35,566 bases of DNA from a bacterium. GTDB taxonomy: Bacteria; Bacteroidota; Bacteroidia; Bacteroidales; Bacteroidaceae. Below the pieces are notes generated by a model, which was not told the DNA's origin, did not search any database, and was given only the letters and a program-made list of their open reading frames with translations. Positions 17,444 to 26,043 of this stretch are shown here, one piece after another. Location: the NCBI GenBank assembly GCA_004562975.1, contig SFQP01000010.1, positions 1 through 35,566 on the forward strand, given 5' to 3'. Made by a program: the position numbers and the translations under genes. How positions within the stretch are numbered: position 1 is the first letter of the stretch; each line of letters starts with the position of its first letter.

Positions 17444-19230
17444 GTACCTAAAATTCTAAAACGTAAGTGGTTTGCGACCGAGGCGGGCAGCACTTCCGCA
17501 TAACGGCCAAGGCTGAGGTTCACAGGGTGGTCTGTTCCGTTCAAGATAACGGTGACTGTGCGCCCTTTGTACTGCCGTGCATACACATAGACACCTTGGT
17601 TGATGGCATAGTGCTTGAAACTTCCTTTGGCCACGGCTTCATTTCCCTTTCGCCACTGCAGCAACCGGCGTGTCAGGTCCAATGTCTGCTGCATGAGCGG
17701 TGTGAGGTTTTCTCCCTTGAACGCATTGACAGCATCGCCGGGAAATCCGCCGGGGAAGTTCTGCCGTAAGGCACCATCGCCCTTAGATTTGTTGCCGGCC
17801 ATGGCCAGTTCGTCGCCATAGTATAGCTGAGGGATGCCACGCAGGGTGAGAAGCAGCGTAATGGCCTGACGGTAACGGTTGGTCTGGGCTGCCTGTTCGG
17901 GCACCCGGGCAAAGCGGTCGGTGTCGTGATTGGTGAGGAACGTGAGCAGGTGCATGGGGTCAGCATAGACGATGTCCTGACTCAGATACTCATAGATGCG
18001 CGCCAAGCCCTTGTCCCAATCATTGGTTTCCTCGTCCAGACAACTGTTGAGCAGCCCCATAAGGGGGAAGTCCATCACTGTGGGCAGCTGGGAGTTATCC
18101 TTGGCCACAGGAGAGTCCTTCTGCCAATAGCTCACGCCGACGTTGTGGTTTATCCACGTTTCTCCCACTATATTGAAGTGGGGATATTCTTTCAGTACGG
18201 CCTCATTCCACCGCGCCATGGCTTCACGGTCGGCATAGGGGTAAGTGTCTTGCCGTATGCCGTCGATGCCGGCGTATTCCACCCACCAGATGGAGTTCTG
18301 GATGAGGTACTGCATCACGTGGGGGTTACGTTGGTTCAAATCGGGCATGACCTGGACAAACCATCCGTCTTGGGCATTGACGCGGTCGGATTCCACAGCG
18401 TGAGAATCGCCCACAGCGGCAATGCGGTAGCCTGTCTGAACATACTGGCTTTGGTTGTTGAACCACGAGTCGTCGGGTCGGTCGGTGAAAAGGAAGTTCT
18501 CGGAGCCGCAATGGTTGAACACCATGTCCTGCACTACCTTCAGCCCCTTGGCATGTGCCTGCTGCACAAACTGGCGGTAAGCCTCGTTGCCTCCATAGCG
18601 GGGGTCAATTTCGTAATAGTCGGTGATGGCATAACCATGGTAGGAGTGCGAAGGCATATCGTTGACTTGCAACGGCGTGGGCCAGATAGCAGTTACACCA
18701 AGGTCGGACAGATAGTCCAATGCCGCCGTCATGCCTTCCAAGTCGCCACCATGGCGAGCATCCGGCTCTTGTCCTGCCGTTTGCTCCTTGAGTCCTTTCA
18801 CTACATCGTTAGAAGTGTTGCCATTGACGAAGCGGTCGGGCATGAGAAGGTAGATTACATCAGAGGCATCGAAACCCTGCGCTTTCACGGCCTGGTCTCG
18901 CTGGCGGAGTTCGTAAGGAATGGTCTGCACTTTCCCGTTACGCCGCAACTGAATGTCAAACTTGCAAGGAGCAGCCTTGCCTACATTTAAATATATAAAT
19001 AAATAGTTTGTGTTGGTCGGACGGAATATACTGTCAATCTGTATATCTGCCGCTTCTATGCTCACCTCGCTCTTTCCTACTCCTTCAGCCCGCAACATGA
19101 TTTGCAAGGAAGGGTTTACCATGCCGCTCCACCAAAAAGCGGGCTGCACCTGTACGGATTGCATAGTCCTGCGACTGAAGCAAGATACCGTAGATAAAAT
19201 GAGCAAGGTTAGCAAAGCGTATTTTTTCAT
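17416..19230 (-). CDS. susA: GH13 neopullulanase/alpha-amylase SusA, C-terminus possibly altered
   Basis: 604 residues from MKKYALLTLLILSTVSCFSR (ATG 19228-19230). The lipobox-like TVSC (C17) may give a lipoprotein; otherwise it is a periplasmic protein. An N-terminal beta-domain (about 25-110) precedes the GH13 barrel. Catalytic residues are the nucleophile D328 in GIDGIRQDTYPY, the acid/base E357 in IVGETW, and D436 in NHDTDRF. SusA cuts maltooligosaccharides brought in by SusC. The C-terminal beta-domain ends abruptly: after RYAEVLPASVANH the sequence turns AT-rich and finishes with RFRILGTFKCFILGN, unlike family members, so a short 3' replacement or frameshift is likely. It is divergent from the SusR-like gene, as expected for a starch locus. 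Confidence 0.92.
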   Translation of the reverse strand: MKKYALLTLLILSTVSCFSRRTMQSVQVQPAFWWSGMVNPSLQIMLRAEGVGKSEVSIEAADIQIDSIFRPTNTNYLFIYLNVGKAAPCKFDIQLRRNGKVQTIPYELRQRDQAVKAQGFDASDVIYLLMPDRFVNGNTSNDVVKGLKEQTAGQEPDARHGGDLEGMTAALDYLSDLGVTAIWPTPLQVNDMPSHSYHGYAITDYYEIDPRYGGNEAYRQFVQQAHAKGLKVVQDMVFNHCGSENFLFTDRPDDSWFNNQSQYVQTGYRIAAVGDSHAVESDRVNAQDGWFVQVMPDLNQRNPHVMQYLIQNSIWWVEYAGIDGIRQDTYPYADREAMARWNEAVLKEYPHFNIVGETWINHNVGVSYWQKDSPVAKDNSQLPTVMDFPLMGLLNSCLDEETNDWDKGLARIYEYLSQDIVYADPMHLLTFLTNHDTDRFARVPEQAAQTNRYRQAITLLLTLRGIPQLYYGDELAMAGNKSKGDGALRQNFPGGFPGDAVNAFKGENLTPLMQQTLDLTRRLLQWRKGNEAVAKGSFKHYAINQGVYVYARQYKGRTVTVILNGTDHPVNLSLGRYAEVLPASVANHLRFRILGTFKCFILGN

Positions 19231-19260
19231 GGAGAAATCTTTCGCATTTTTGTTTCGATG

Positions 19261-19291
19261 CAAAATTATGCCGTGGAGCTACAGCCTGCAA
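19261..19291 (-). promoter_or_regulatory. Promoter of susA
   Basis: On the minus strand TTG (19289-19291), a 20-bp spacer and TAATTTTG (19261-19268) fit the -33/-7 consensus. The box ends 30 bp upstream of the susA ATG. Confidence 0.7.
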
Positions 19292-19511
19292 GCTCATGAA
19301 GATAAAATATAAAGTATTTTATGGCTAAAACTTATGATTTCCAATAGGAATAAATATACTTCTATATCAAAAAATATAAATGGTTTCAAAGCAAACAAAT
19401 GAAAAAACAACCTAAGGGAACGTGTTTTTCCCCAATCATTCTTCAATAATAAAAACATCTATTTGTTAACAAAAACTTCCATGAATTCTTTTCCCTGCAC
19501 TCGCCTTGCGC

Positions 19512-19519
19512 TATCTTTG
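19512..19519 (+). promoter_or_regulatory. -7 box of the susR-like gene
   Basis: TATCTTTG matches TAnnTTTG on the plus strand, 60 bp upstream of the ATG at 19580. A TTTT stretch near 19489 is the best, weak, -33 candidate. An ATG at 19463 lies upstream of this box, which supports the later start. Confidence 0.6.
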
Positions 19520-19579
19520 CAGTCAAACAACAACCCATTTCGGCTCCATTCTCTAACCTTTCCGCCTGAAATCTGCTTT

Positions 19580-21247
19580 ATGAAACACGTCTTATTGTAT
19601 ATTGTCCTGCTGTTATCACCTCCCCTTCATGCCCAAAATGCACCGCTCGACCAAGCTACTGAAGTTCAGCTCAAACAACTCGACTCTATTGTTGAAAATA
19701 AAGCTACATACCATGACGGACGCAACGAACAAATTGAACGATTGAAACAACAATCGCAGCAGGCAAGCGGACAAAACCGGATTGCTATCTACAAAGAAAT
19801 CTTCAGCCTGTACTCACACTATCAGACGGACTCGGCACAAGTATATCTGGATTTGATTGCTGCCACGCCGGAAGCTATGGAGAACCCGGAACTGGAGGCT
19901 TACCTACACATCGGACAAGCAGAAATATACTCTGTATCGGCTCTTTACGGAGAGGCGGTTAAAGAACTCCAGCAAGTCAACACGGAACTGATTTCTGCAC
20001 AAAACCCTGCATTGCGCCTATATTACTACCGTACTTGGCGTACCCTGTGCGGCTGGATTTGCTCTTACGTGAAACTGTCAAATCCCCGAAAAGTCTGGGG
20101 ACAGCGAATGGCACTTTACCGCGATTCTCTCATCATTATCGACACCCCCGGGGAAACACGCAGTATCGTAGAAGCTGACAAGGCCATCGCCAATGGGAAA
20201 CCGCAACAGGCTGTGGAACTGCTATTGCCCCATGCCCGCAAGATGAGCGAGGATATGCCTGACCCCTACATCTGCTTTACCCTCTCTATGGCCTACGATG
20301 CCATGAACAAACAGCAAGAAGCCATTCACTACCTCATCATGGCGGCCAAGGCGGACATCAAACGGGGCATCACCGAGTATCAGGCGTTGCCCTTGCTTGC
20401 ACTCAAGCTCTACGAACAGGGTGAAGTTAAAAGAGCATACAGCTATCTCATCTGCTCCATGGAAGATGCCAACTTCTGTCGGGCTGCCCTGCGGGCGGTG
20501 GAAATATCGAACATCTTCCCCATCATCGACAAGCAGTACAAAGAACAAGAACGGGAACAGCACGAACAGGAACGCCTCTTCACGTACATCCTCGCAGGCC
20601 TGCTGCTGGCACTCAGCATAGGCATACTCTACTTGCGGAAACAGATGAAAAAACTCAGTCTGCTGCGTCAGCAACAGGCTGAAACCAACGATGAACTCGC
20701 ACAGACTAACGAAAAGATGCAGCACACCATGCAACAGCTGCAAAAAGCCAATGAAGAGCTACAACAAACCTATGCCGAATTGCAGCTGACGGACAAGGTG
20801 AAAGAAGAATACATCGCCCGCTACCTGAACCGCTGCCGCAACTACCTCGAAACACTTATAGGCTACCGCAGAAATACGCTCAGGTTACTGAAAGAACATC
20901 GTACAGAAGAACTGATAAAAAATCTGAAAAGCGAAGCTGTCATCAAAGAAGAGCAGGATAAATTCTACGATGACTTTGATCAGGCTTTTCTCACGCTTTT
21001 CCCCGATTTCATCCAGAAGTTCAACAATTTATTGCAACCGGATTACCGCATACTGCCCCGCCATGACAACAGGCTTACAACAGAATTGCGCATCTTCGCC
21101 CTCATCCGGCTTGGGGTTACCGACACCTCGCAAATAGCCCATTTCCTGAACTTCTCACTTGCCACAGTCTACAATTACCGCTCGAAGATGCGCAACAAAT
21201 CGCTGAATGACCCGGCTGATTTTGAACGCACTGTCAGCGAACTGTAG
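19580..21247 (+). CDS. susR: SusR-like membrane-spanning starch/maltose regulator (TPR - TM - coiled coil - HTH)
   Basis: 555 residues from MKHVLLYIVLLLSPPLHAQ, a signal peptide. Residues about 25-320 are helical repeats of TPR type that should lie in the periplasm. A transmembrane span (FTYILAGLLLALSIGILYL, about 334-352) is followed by a long coiled coil (about 353-405). The C-terminal cytosolic domain ends with an HTH-like stretch, LTTELRIFALIRLGVTDTSQ and onward to KMRNKS (about 499-540). This is the layout of Bacteroides SusR (DUF6377-type), which senses maltose or larger oligosaccharides and activates susA and susB. Divergence from susA supports the assignment. It might instead be another member of this sensor family, since other polysaccharide loci carry relatives. 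Confidence 0.82.
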   Translation: MKHVLLYIVLLLSPPLHAQNAPLDQATEVQLKQLDSIVENKATYHDGRNEQIERLKQQSQQASGQNRIAIYKEIFSLYSHYQTDSAQVYLDLIAATPEAMENPELEAYLHIGQAEIYSVSALYGEAVKELQQVNTELISAQNPALRLYYYRTWRTLCGWICSYVKLSNPRKVWGQRMALYRDSLIIIDTPGETRSIVEADKAIANGKPQQAVELLLPHARKMSEDMPDPYICFTLSMAYDAMNKQQEAIHYLIMAAKADIKRGITEYQALPLLALKLYEQGEVKRAYSYLICSMEDANFCRAALRAVEISNIFPIIDKQYKEQEREQHEQERLFTYILAGLLLALSIGILYLRKQMKKLSLLRQQQAETNDELAQTNEKMQHTMQQLQKANEELQQTYAELQLTDKVKEEYIARYLNRCRNYLETLIGYRRNTLRLLKEHRTEELIKNLKSEAVIKEEQDKFYDDFDQAFLTLFPDFIQKFNNLLQPDYRILPRHDNRLTTELRIFALIRLGVTDTSQIAHFLNFSLATVYNYRSKMRNKSLNDPADFERTVSEL

Positions 21248-21269
21248 CCATCAGAACAGGAAACGGCGG

Positions 21270-22589
21270 TTATCCACGGCGTACCACGGCTTGATAACGG
21301 TTGTAAAAAAGGAAAGCTGCCACAAACAGTCCACAACTGAACGCCAGAAACAGCCCTTTCGAGCCAAGTCCCAGAGAGAACGCCAACAAATAAGCCACGG
21401 GGAGGTTCACCACCAGATAACTGAAGAAAGCTATCCACATCATGGGCATCACATGGGCTGTTCCGCGCAAGGCATTAGCATAACATATTTGCATAGCGTC
21501 GCCAAGCTGATACAAGATGAGGGGCGGTATCAGCCCCATGCAGAGCGTTATCACAGCCGGGTCGGTTGTGAAAGATTGAATCAATGTTTTACCCAACAGG
21601 AGGAAGGTCAGCGACGAGACAGCTGCCATTCCCAACAGGATGTGCCGCCCCGCACGAGTGGTCTGGCGGAGCTGCATCGCGTCGTGCCCACCATAGAAAG
21701 CCGCCACACGGATGCTCAGTCCCGCTCCAAAGCTGTAATAAAGCAGGAAACCAAGAGTACCGATGGTCACCATCACTTGGAACGAAGCCAAGTCCACTGC
21801 TCCCAACCACCCCGCCATGATGCCGCTGAAGGTGAAAGCACCGCTCTCCGTGCCCATTTGCAAAGCAATGGGTAAAGATTGCCGGTTAATGTGGCGGAGT
21901 GCAGCCGAAGAGTAGCCAGCCATACGGACACCCTTACGAAAGGAAGCATATCGAGGGCGAAACCAAAGTACCGACAAGAGGATGGCCGCCGTCACCACAC
22001 GCGAGCAAAGAGTGCTAAGCCCCGCACCCGTCAGTCCCAGTTCAGGGAATGGACCGATGCCATAAATCAACAGGAAATTGCCCACCACGTTCAGAGCATT
22101 ACCGGCAAGCAGTGCCCACATCGCCGTGGCTGTGTCGGTAATGCCATCTGTGAACTGGCGCATCACGTTGAAGAAGGCAAGAAAAGGAATGGAATACATC
22201 ACGCACTGATAGTAGGGACGGACAATAGGCAGGAGATGGGGAGGCTGCCCCATGAGGTCCAGCCCAAAATAGCCCGCCAACATCAGCCCCATGAGCAGAA
22301 AGGCAAAAAGGAGGTTGCACACCACGGCGTGGGCCAACGTAGTGCCGGCCTCACGATGCTCTCCACGTCCGAAAAGGGAACTGATTAAAGGAGTCAGCCC
22401 GTAACTGTAACCCATCAAGAGAAAGGCGATGAGGTTGAAAACGCTGTTGACAAACGAGGCGGCCGCCAACGCATCGGTGCTGTAACGGCCCACCATTACC
22501 GTGTCGGCAAACCCCATTACGATAACGCCCAACTGTCCTATGGCAATGGGAATGCCCAATTTGAGTATGGCTTTATGGTGTGAAAACAT
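21270..22589 (-). CDS. MATE-family multidrug/Na+ efflux transporter
   Basis: 439 residues from MFSHHKAILKLGIPIAIGQL (ATG 22587-22589); the frame extends to 22700 but that segment does not look like protein of this family. About twelve hydrophobic spans are visible, with the MATE N-terminal segment GFADTVMVGRYSTDALAAASF and the GNALNVVGNFLLIYG region. Such proteins export cationic drugs, or unknown metabolites, in exchange for Na+ or H+ across the inner membrane. Substrate not predictable. The stop is only 22 bp from the convergent susR stop. Confidence 0.92.
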   Translation of the reverse strand: MFSHHKAILKLGIPIAIGQLGVIVMGFADTVMVGRYSTDALAAASFVNSVFNLIAFLLMGYSYGLTPLISSLFGRGEHREAGTTLAHAVVCNLLFAFLLMGLMLAGYFGLDLMGQPPHLLPIVRPYYQCVMYSIPFLAFFNVMRQFTDGITDTATAMWALLAGNALNVVGNFLLIYGIGPFPELGLTGAGLSTLCSRVVTAAILLSVLWFRPRYASFRKGVRMAGYSSAALRHINRQSLPIALQMGTESGAFTFSGIMAGWLGAVDLASFQVMVTIGTLGFLLYYSFGAGLSIRVAAFYGGHDAMQLRQTTRAGRHILLGMAAVSSLTFLLLGKTLIQSFTTDPAVITLCMGLIPPLILYQLGDAMQICYANALRGTAHVMPMMWIAFFSYLVVNLPVAYLLAFSLGLGSKGLFLAFSCGLFVAAFLFYNRYQAVVRRG

Positions 22590-22656
22590 TGTAGAATGTG
22601 GTAAACTATTAACGTACAAGCAGGTGTGTGACGAATGTGCAAAATGTTCTGACTTC

Positions 22657-22664
22657 AAATGTAG
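22657..22664 (-). promoter_or_regulatory. -7 box of the MATE gene
   Basis: TACATTTG on the minus strand matches TAnnTTTG about 67 bp upstream of the MATE ATG. No -33 element at the usual spacing. Confidence 0.45.
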
Positions 22665-22754
22665 CCAGAAGTCCCCACCTGCATTTGTACACTTTTGCAA
22701 CTACCAGTTGCCCGCCATCCGTACTGTCTCGGGCAACGAACAGCTGCCACACAG

Positions 22755-22803
22755 AAAAACAGCTTCCATCATGTGGACAGGGTATCCGCACAATGGAAAC
22801 TGT
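22755..22803 (-). terminator. Intrinsic terminator after the glycine-zipper lipoprotein gene
   Basis: ACAGTTTCCAT pairs with ATGGAAGCTGT (22793-22803 and 22759-22769) with one G-U pair and a 23-nt loop, followed by TTTTT on the minus strand (22755-22759). It lies 27 bp past the stop. Confidence 0.7.
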
Positions 22804-22829
22804 TTCTCACTTGGTGGGAAAGAGCTGTA

Positions 22830-23507
22830 CTACCTGCCAGTCAGGATTTTGAAAGTCTTGGCCTTTACCGTCTGCTTGCCCGAACCAAAGTTTACATAGA
22901 ACAACACAGCCTCGTCCTTCAGCCGCCGGTTGGCCTTCACCGAGGCGCGGTAACGAATGCCCTGCCCTGGCTGCAAACTGTTCACGGTGGCGGCAGGTGA
23001 GATGCAGACGCGGCGACTGCTGCACGTGATGGTAGGCGTTACGTTGTAGAGCGTGCGATTGCCCCGGTTGTAAATGTCCATCACGATACAAGCCTCCTCA
23101 TCCAAGTCAAGCCGGGCATTGTTGTTGACATCCAGAAAATGCACATTGCAAATCTCCAATTCTGACAAATCAACTCGGGTGGCAGCCGGAGCAGTGTACT
23201 TCGGACTACGGTAGGTTCCGTAACGCACCTCCTCCGTTTCATATACATCATCGGCGGTCGAAGTCCGGGAATCGCTCTCATTTTGTTTAGGTGCCGTAAC
23301 GGCAGCCCCTATGGCTCCACCAATCACCATGCCGGCCAATGTCCCCGAGTCGTACCCACGTGGTCCGCCAGCCAAGCCACCTATACTGGAACCTAACATG
23401 CCACCCACGGAACTGCCGGTTGCCACGGCATTAAACTGCCTGTAACTGCATGAACTCAACAGCAGCAACATAGCAAGGGGAAAAGCTAACCACTTGTGCA
23501 TTTTCAT
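22830..23507 (-). CDS. Glycine-zipper lipoprotein with an EF-hand-like loop
   Basis: 225 residues. Signal peptide with lipobox LSSC (C20), so an envelope lipoprotein. Residues about 31-70 are a glycine zipper (GSSVGGMLGSSIGGLAGG and GTLAGMVIGGAIGAAV), likely inserted in or lying on a membrane. The C-terminal half, about 112-225, is a beta-rich domain. It opens with DVNNNARLDLDE (126-137), which fits the 12-residue EF-hand/dockerin-type calcium loop (D126, N128, N130, D134, E137), except that the usual Gly at position 6 is Ala. Two further cysteines (C162, C168) may pair. No specific function known to me. It is 73 bp after the Cbp1-like gene, same strand. Confidence 0.75.
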   Translation of the reverse strand: MKMHKWLAFPLAMLLLLSSCSYRQFNAVATGSSVGGMLGSSIGGLAGGPRGYDSGTLAGMVIGGAIGAAVTAPKQNESDSRTSTADDVYETEEVRYGTYRSPKYTAPAATRVDLSELEICNVHFLDVNNNARLDLDEEACIVMDIYNRGNRTLYNVTPTITCSSRRVCISPAATVNSLQPGQGIRYRASVKANRRLKDEAVLFYVNFGSGKQTVKAKTFKILTGR

Positions 23508-23580
23508 ATATAGGGTTTTGGAATTTATATCAGCTGTCTACAACCGGTCTGAAGCGGGAACTCTGCCTGACGAAAAGCGA

Positions 23581-24465
23581 TTACTTTACGGTGATGACCA
23601 AATACTTGCTCACACTCCAGAAATTTTGCGGGTTGGTGATGCGCAACACATATTGTCCCTGAGCGTCCTTTTCGAGCGAATAAGAACCGGCGGGATGGTT
23701 GGTCATGAGTTTGGCACTCTTGGAGTAAAGTTTGATGGTTTTCGTCACGCGCAGGTCGATGCGAGTGAAATAATCCTTGTTAAAGTCCTTGTTCTGCAGC
23801 ACATCGCGTCCATCGATAATGCGCTGCTCGCGCAATTCCTTTTTCGTGCCGAACACATAGTAGGCAGTATGCAGCTCTTTGTCCTGCGCCTCCACTTTAC
23901 GAGCTTTCTCCTCGTTCTTTTTGGCGAGCTCATTCACGTCCTCATTGAGTTGGTTGATTTGCTCGCCCTGTTCAGCTATCTGGATATCTTTTGCAGCGAG
24001 CTGTGCCCGGAGTTCTTCGATTTCCTTGCTTTTGTCCTCCAGTTGTTTGGTGAAGTTGGCCACCATCTCCTCGAGTTTAGCCTTGGTTGCGGCATCCCGT
24101 TGGTTGGAATTGCGGAGTTGCTGCCTCAGATTGGCAATGAGTTCGCGGTTAAGTCGGAGTGTACGTTGGATAAACGCCATATTTTCCACGATGGCCTGCC
24201 TGTTGCCGCCCTCTCCCTGCCGGTTCTCCACGTTCACGCGTCCCTCAGCCTCATTGATTTGGTCGAAACCGTCCTGGATTTGCGACAATGTGGCGATGAG
24301 GTCATTCGATTCGTTCTGCGACTGAGTAAGTGCCTGCCGGAGAGAGTCGATGGTGGCTGCACTGGTGTCAACACTTTCCATTTCTTTCTCCTTCTTCGTG
24401 TTGCAAGAAACAAACGTTGCACACATAGCGCAAGCGGCAACAAACATCAAAACAATTTTTTTCAT
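23581..24465 (-). CDS. Cbp1-family coiled-coil lipoprotein (putative collagen-binding adhesin)
   Basis: 294 residues from MKKIVLMFVAACAMCATFVS (ATG 24463-24465). Lipobox FVSC places the lipid-modified cysteine at C21. Residues about 27-200 are highly charged heptad coiled coil, e.g. KLEEMVANFTKQLEDKSKEI and GEQINQLNEDVNELAKKN. A compact C-terminal domain follows (about 206-294), with HTAYYVFGTKKELREQRII and HPAGSYSLEKDAQGQYVLRI. This layout matches the Cbp1 family, named for a Bacteroides fragilis collagen-binding glycoprotein. Most family members have not been tested for collagen binding, so the adhesin role is by family only. It lies 61 bp downstream of rsmI on the same strand. Confidence 0.82.
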   Translation of the reverse strand: MKKIVLMFVAACAMCATFVSCNTKKEKEMESVDTSAATIDSLRQALTQSQNESNDLIATLSQIQDGFDQINEAEGRVNVENRQGEGGNRQAIVENMAFIQRTLRLNRELIANLRQQLRNSNQRDAATKAKLEEMVANFTKQLEDKSKEIEELRAQLAAKDIQIAEQGEQINQLNEDVNELAKKNEEKARKVEAQDKELHTAYYVFGTKKELREQRIIDGRDVLQNKDFNKDYFTRIDLRVTKTIKLYSKSAKLMTNHPAGSYSLEKDAQGQYVLRITNPQNFWSVSKYLVITVK

Positions 24466-24526
24466 ACAGGTAATTCTTAAATCACAAAGCGGAACTGAGT
24501 CGGAAGCACCCCCCGCCATGCGAGCG

Positions 24527-25228
24527 TTATTCATCAATATTTTTTCTTTTCTTCACGGGGACAGCTCCTTCCACCACGAGAACGAACTCGCCGCGCGGTT
24601 CCTGCTCCTCAAAATGAGCCTTGACATCGGCCAATGTGCCCCTGACGGTTTCTTCATGGAGCTTGGAAATTTCGCGGCAGGCAGCACAGCGGCGTTCCTC
24701 GCCGAAGACTTCGGCCAACTGCGCCAGAGTTTTCACCACGCGGTAGGGAGATTCATAAAAAATCATGGTACGCTGCTCATCCCGCAGGGCCTCGATGCGA
24801 GTGGCACGACCTTTCTTCTGGGGCAGAAAACCCTCGAACGCGAAACGCTCGCAGGGCAGTCCCGATGCCACCAAAGCAGGCACGAAAGCCGTAGGCCCCG
24901 GCAGGCACTGCACCGTAACCCCCTTTGCCACACAGGCTCTGACAAGCATGAAACCAGGGTCAGATATGCCGGGAGTACCGGCATCGGAAATAAGGGCCAT
25001 CACCTCGCCGGCCGCCATACGGGCAGCAAAGGCATCGGCCGTTTGGTGTTCATTGAACTTATGGTGGGAGAGCAAACGGTTCTTGATGTCAAAATGCTTG
25101 AGGAGCATGCCCGAGGTGCGTGTGTCCTCGGCCAGCACGAGGTCTGCCTCCTTGAGTATCCTGAGTGCCCTGAGGGTGATGTCCTCCAGATTACCCACCG
25201 GTGTAGGCACCAAATAAAGTATTCCCAT
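24527..25228 (-). CDS. rsmI: 16S rRNA (cytidine-1402-2'-O)-methyltransferase
   Basis: 233 residues from MGILYLVPTPVGNLEDITLR (ATG 25226-25228); an ATG seven codons upstream is less likely because the family begins at this point. Tetrapyrrole-methylase-fold motifs are PTPVGNLEDIT, LAEDTRTSG, LISDAGTPGISDPG and CLPGPTAFVPALVASGLP. The enzyme adds a 2'-O-methyl group to C1402 of 16S rRNA in the decoding centre, with SAM. Length is a little shorter than the 280-residue E. coli protein, as is usual in Bacteroidota. Confidence 0.95.
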   Translation of the reverse strand: MGILYLVPTPVGNLEDITLRALRILKEADLVLAEDTRTSGMLLKHFDIKNRLLSHHKFNEHQTADAFAARMAAGEVMALISDAGTPGISDPGFMLVRACVAKGVTVQCLPGPTAFVPALVASGLPCERFAFEGFLPQKKGRATRIEALRDEQRTMIFYESPYRVVKTLAQLAEVFGEERRCAACREISKLHEETVRGTLADVKAHFEEQEPRGEFVLVVEGAVPVKKRKNIDE

Positions 25229-25253
25229 GATGTTTGTGGTGTAAATCACCGTG

Positions 25254-25261
25254 CAAAAATA
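25254..25261 (-). promoter_or_regulatory. -7 box of rsmI
   Basis: TATTTTTG on the minus strand matches TAnnTTTG, 25 bp upstream of the rsmI ATG. No -33 element is evident. Confidence 0.5.
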
Positions 25262-25448
25262 GATATAAGATGGGATTTATACCATGCTATTAGCAGAAAT
25301 TACTACTTGTTATCTTTTGCCAGTGGCATCCATAAGCTGATTTTCGAAAGCCCGTCTGAATGCGTCAACACTCATCGGAGTATATCCGGTTTAGTTCTCT
25401 CGCGTCCCTAAATCACGACACGAACAAACAAAATAGAAGTGGCGAAGT

Positions 25449-25483
25449 GGTGAAAAACAAGGTATCTATACGTATTTTTCACC
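25449..25483. repeat. Inverted repeat GGTGAAAAA/TTTTTCACC
   Basis: Perfect 9-bp arms at 25449-25457 and 25475-25483 with a 17-nt spacer. First of several GGTGA/TCACC motifs in this gap (also near 25720, 25733, 25762, 25805, 25812, 25861 and 25902). Confidence 0.6.
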
Positions 25484-25891
25484 CTATAAAAATCATTCAA
25501 ATATTCATCAAAGTGGGGAAAATGGCTGGTACACAGGGATATAAGTAATGAATTATAGCGACACAAAAGCATTCATAAAAGTTCATTCGTGAACATGTAC
25601 ACGAAAGACAATAAATGGAAAAATATAAACAGGATTTGCGTATAGGGAAAAGGGATTTTTGGGGAGGGTAGAGGGGATGAAACGCACTAAAATGGAATTG
25701 AAAGTCTCTAACGCAAGTATTCACCAAATTCGGGTGATGTGAATGCTTGAAGGATCAATCATTCACCTGTTTTCCTTCTCATTCTCAATGGATTAAATAC
25801 TATTGGTGAAAGGGTGAACGATAAAAAAGGAACTATTTTTCCGTATAGTGAAATGCCAACGGGTGATAGGATAACGATCAGTGAACGGCCT

Positions 25892-26000
25892 GAAGGGGTG
25901 GGGTGAGGGGAGGATATCAGCAATTTGGCTGATGCCCGAAACCAGACAGCTATGCAATGGCACGACCTTGCATGGAAAGAATGCCCTAACCCACCCCTTC
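25892..26000. other. Candidate structured element (outer stem with two inner hairpins)
   Basis: GAAGGGGTGGG (25892-25902) is perfectly complementary to 25990-26000. Within the enclosed 87 nt, ATCAGC/GCTGAT (25916-25921 with 28-33) and ATGCAA/TTGCAT (25952-25957 with 68-73) form two further hairpins. The whole could fold as a cloverleaf-like RNA or be a small palindromic repeat. No promoter was assigned. Confidence 0.45.
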
Positions 26001-26043
26001 ATCTGCACGCAGAGGAAAATGTGACAGCAAGGTCCGCATCCAT

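Larger units (their letters stand above)
19231..19579. other. Divergent susA-susR control region (349 bp)
   Basis: AT-rich gap with the susA promoter at 19261-19291, the susR -7 box at 19512-19519 and two TTTATATTTT motifs on the minus strand at 19304-19313 and 19371-19380. No gene is seen. Confidence 0.7.

Noticed and set aside
25310..25375. 21-codon minus frame ending in MDATGKR, possible gene remnant
   Set aside because: Too short to assign, with an in-frame stop just upstream; only a weak impression of a protein C-terminus.
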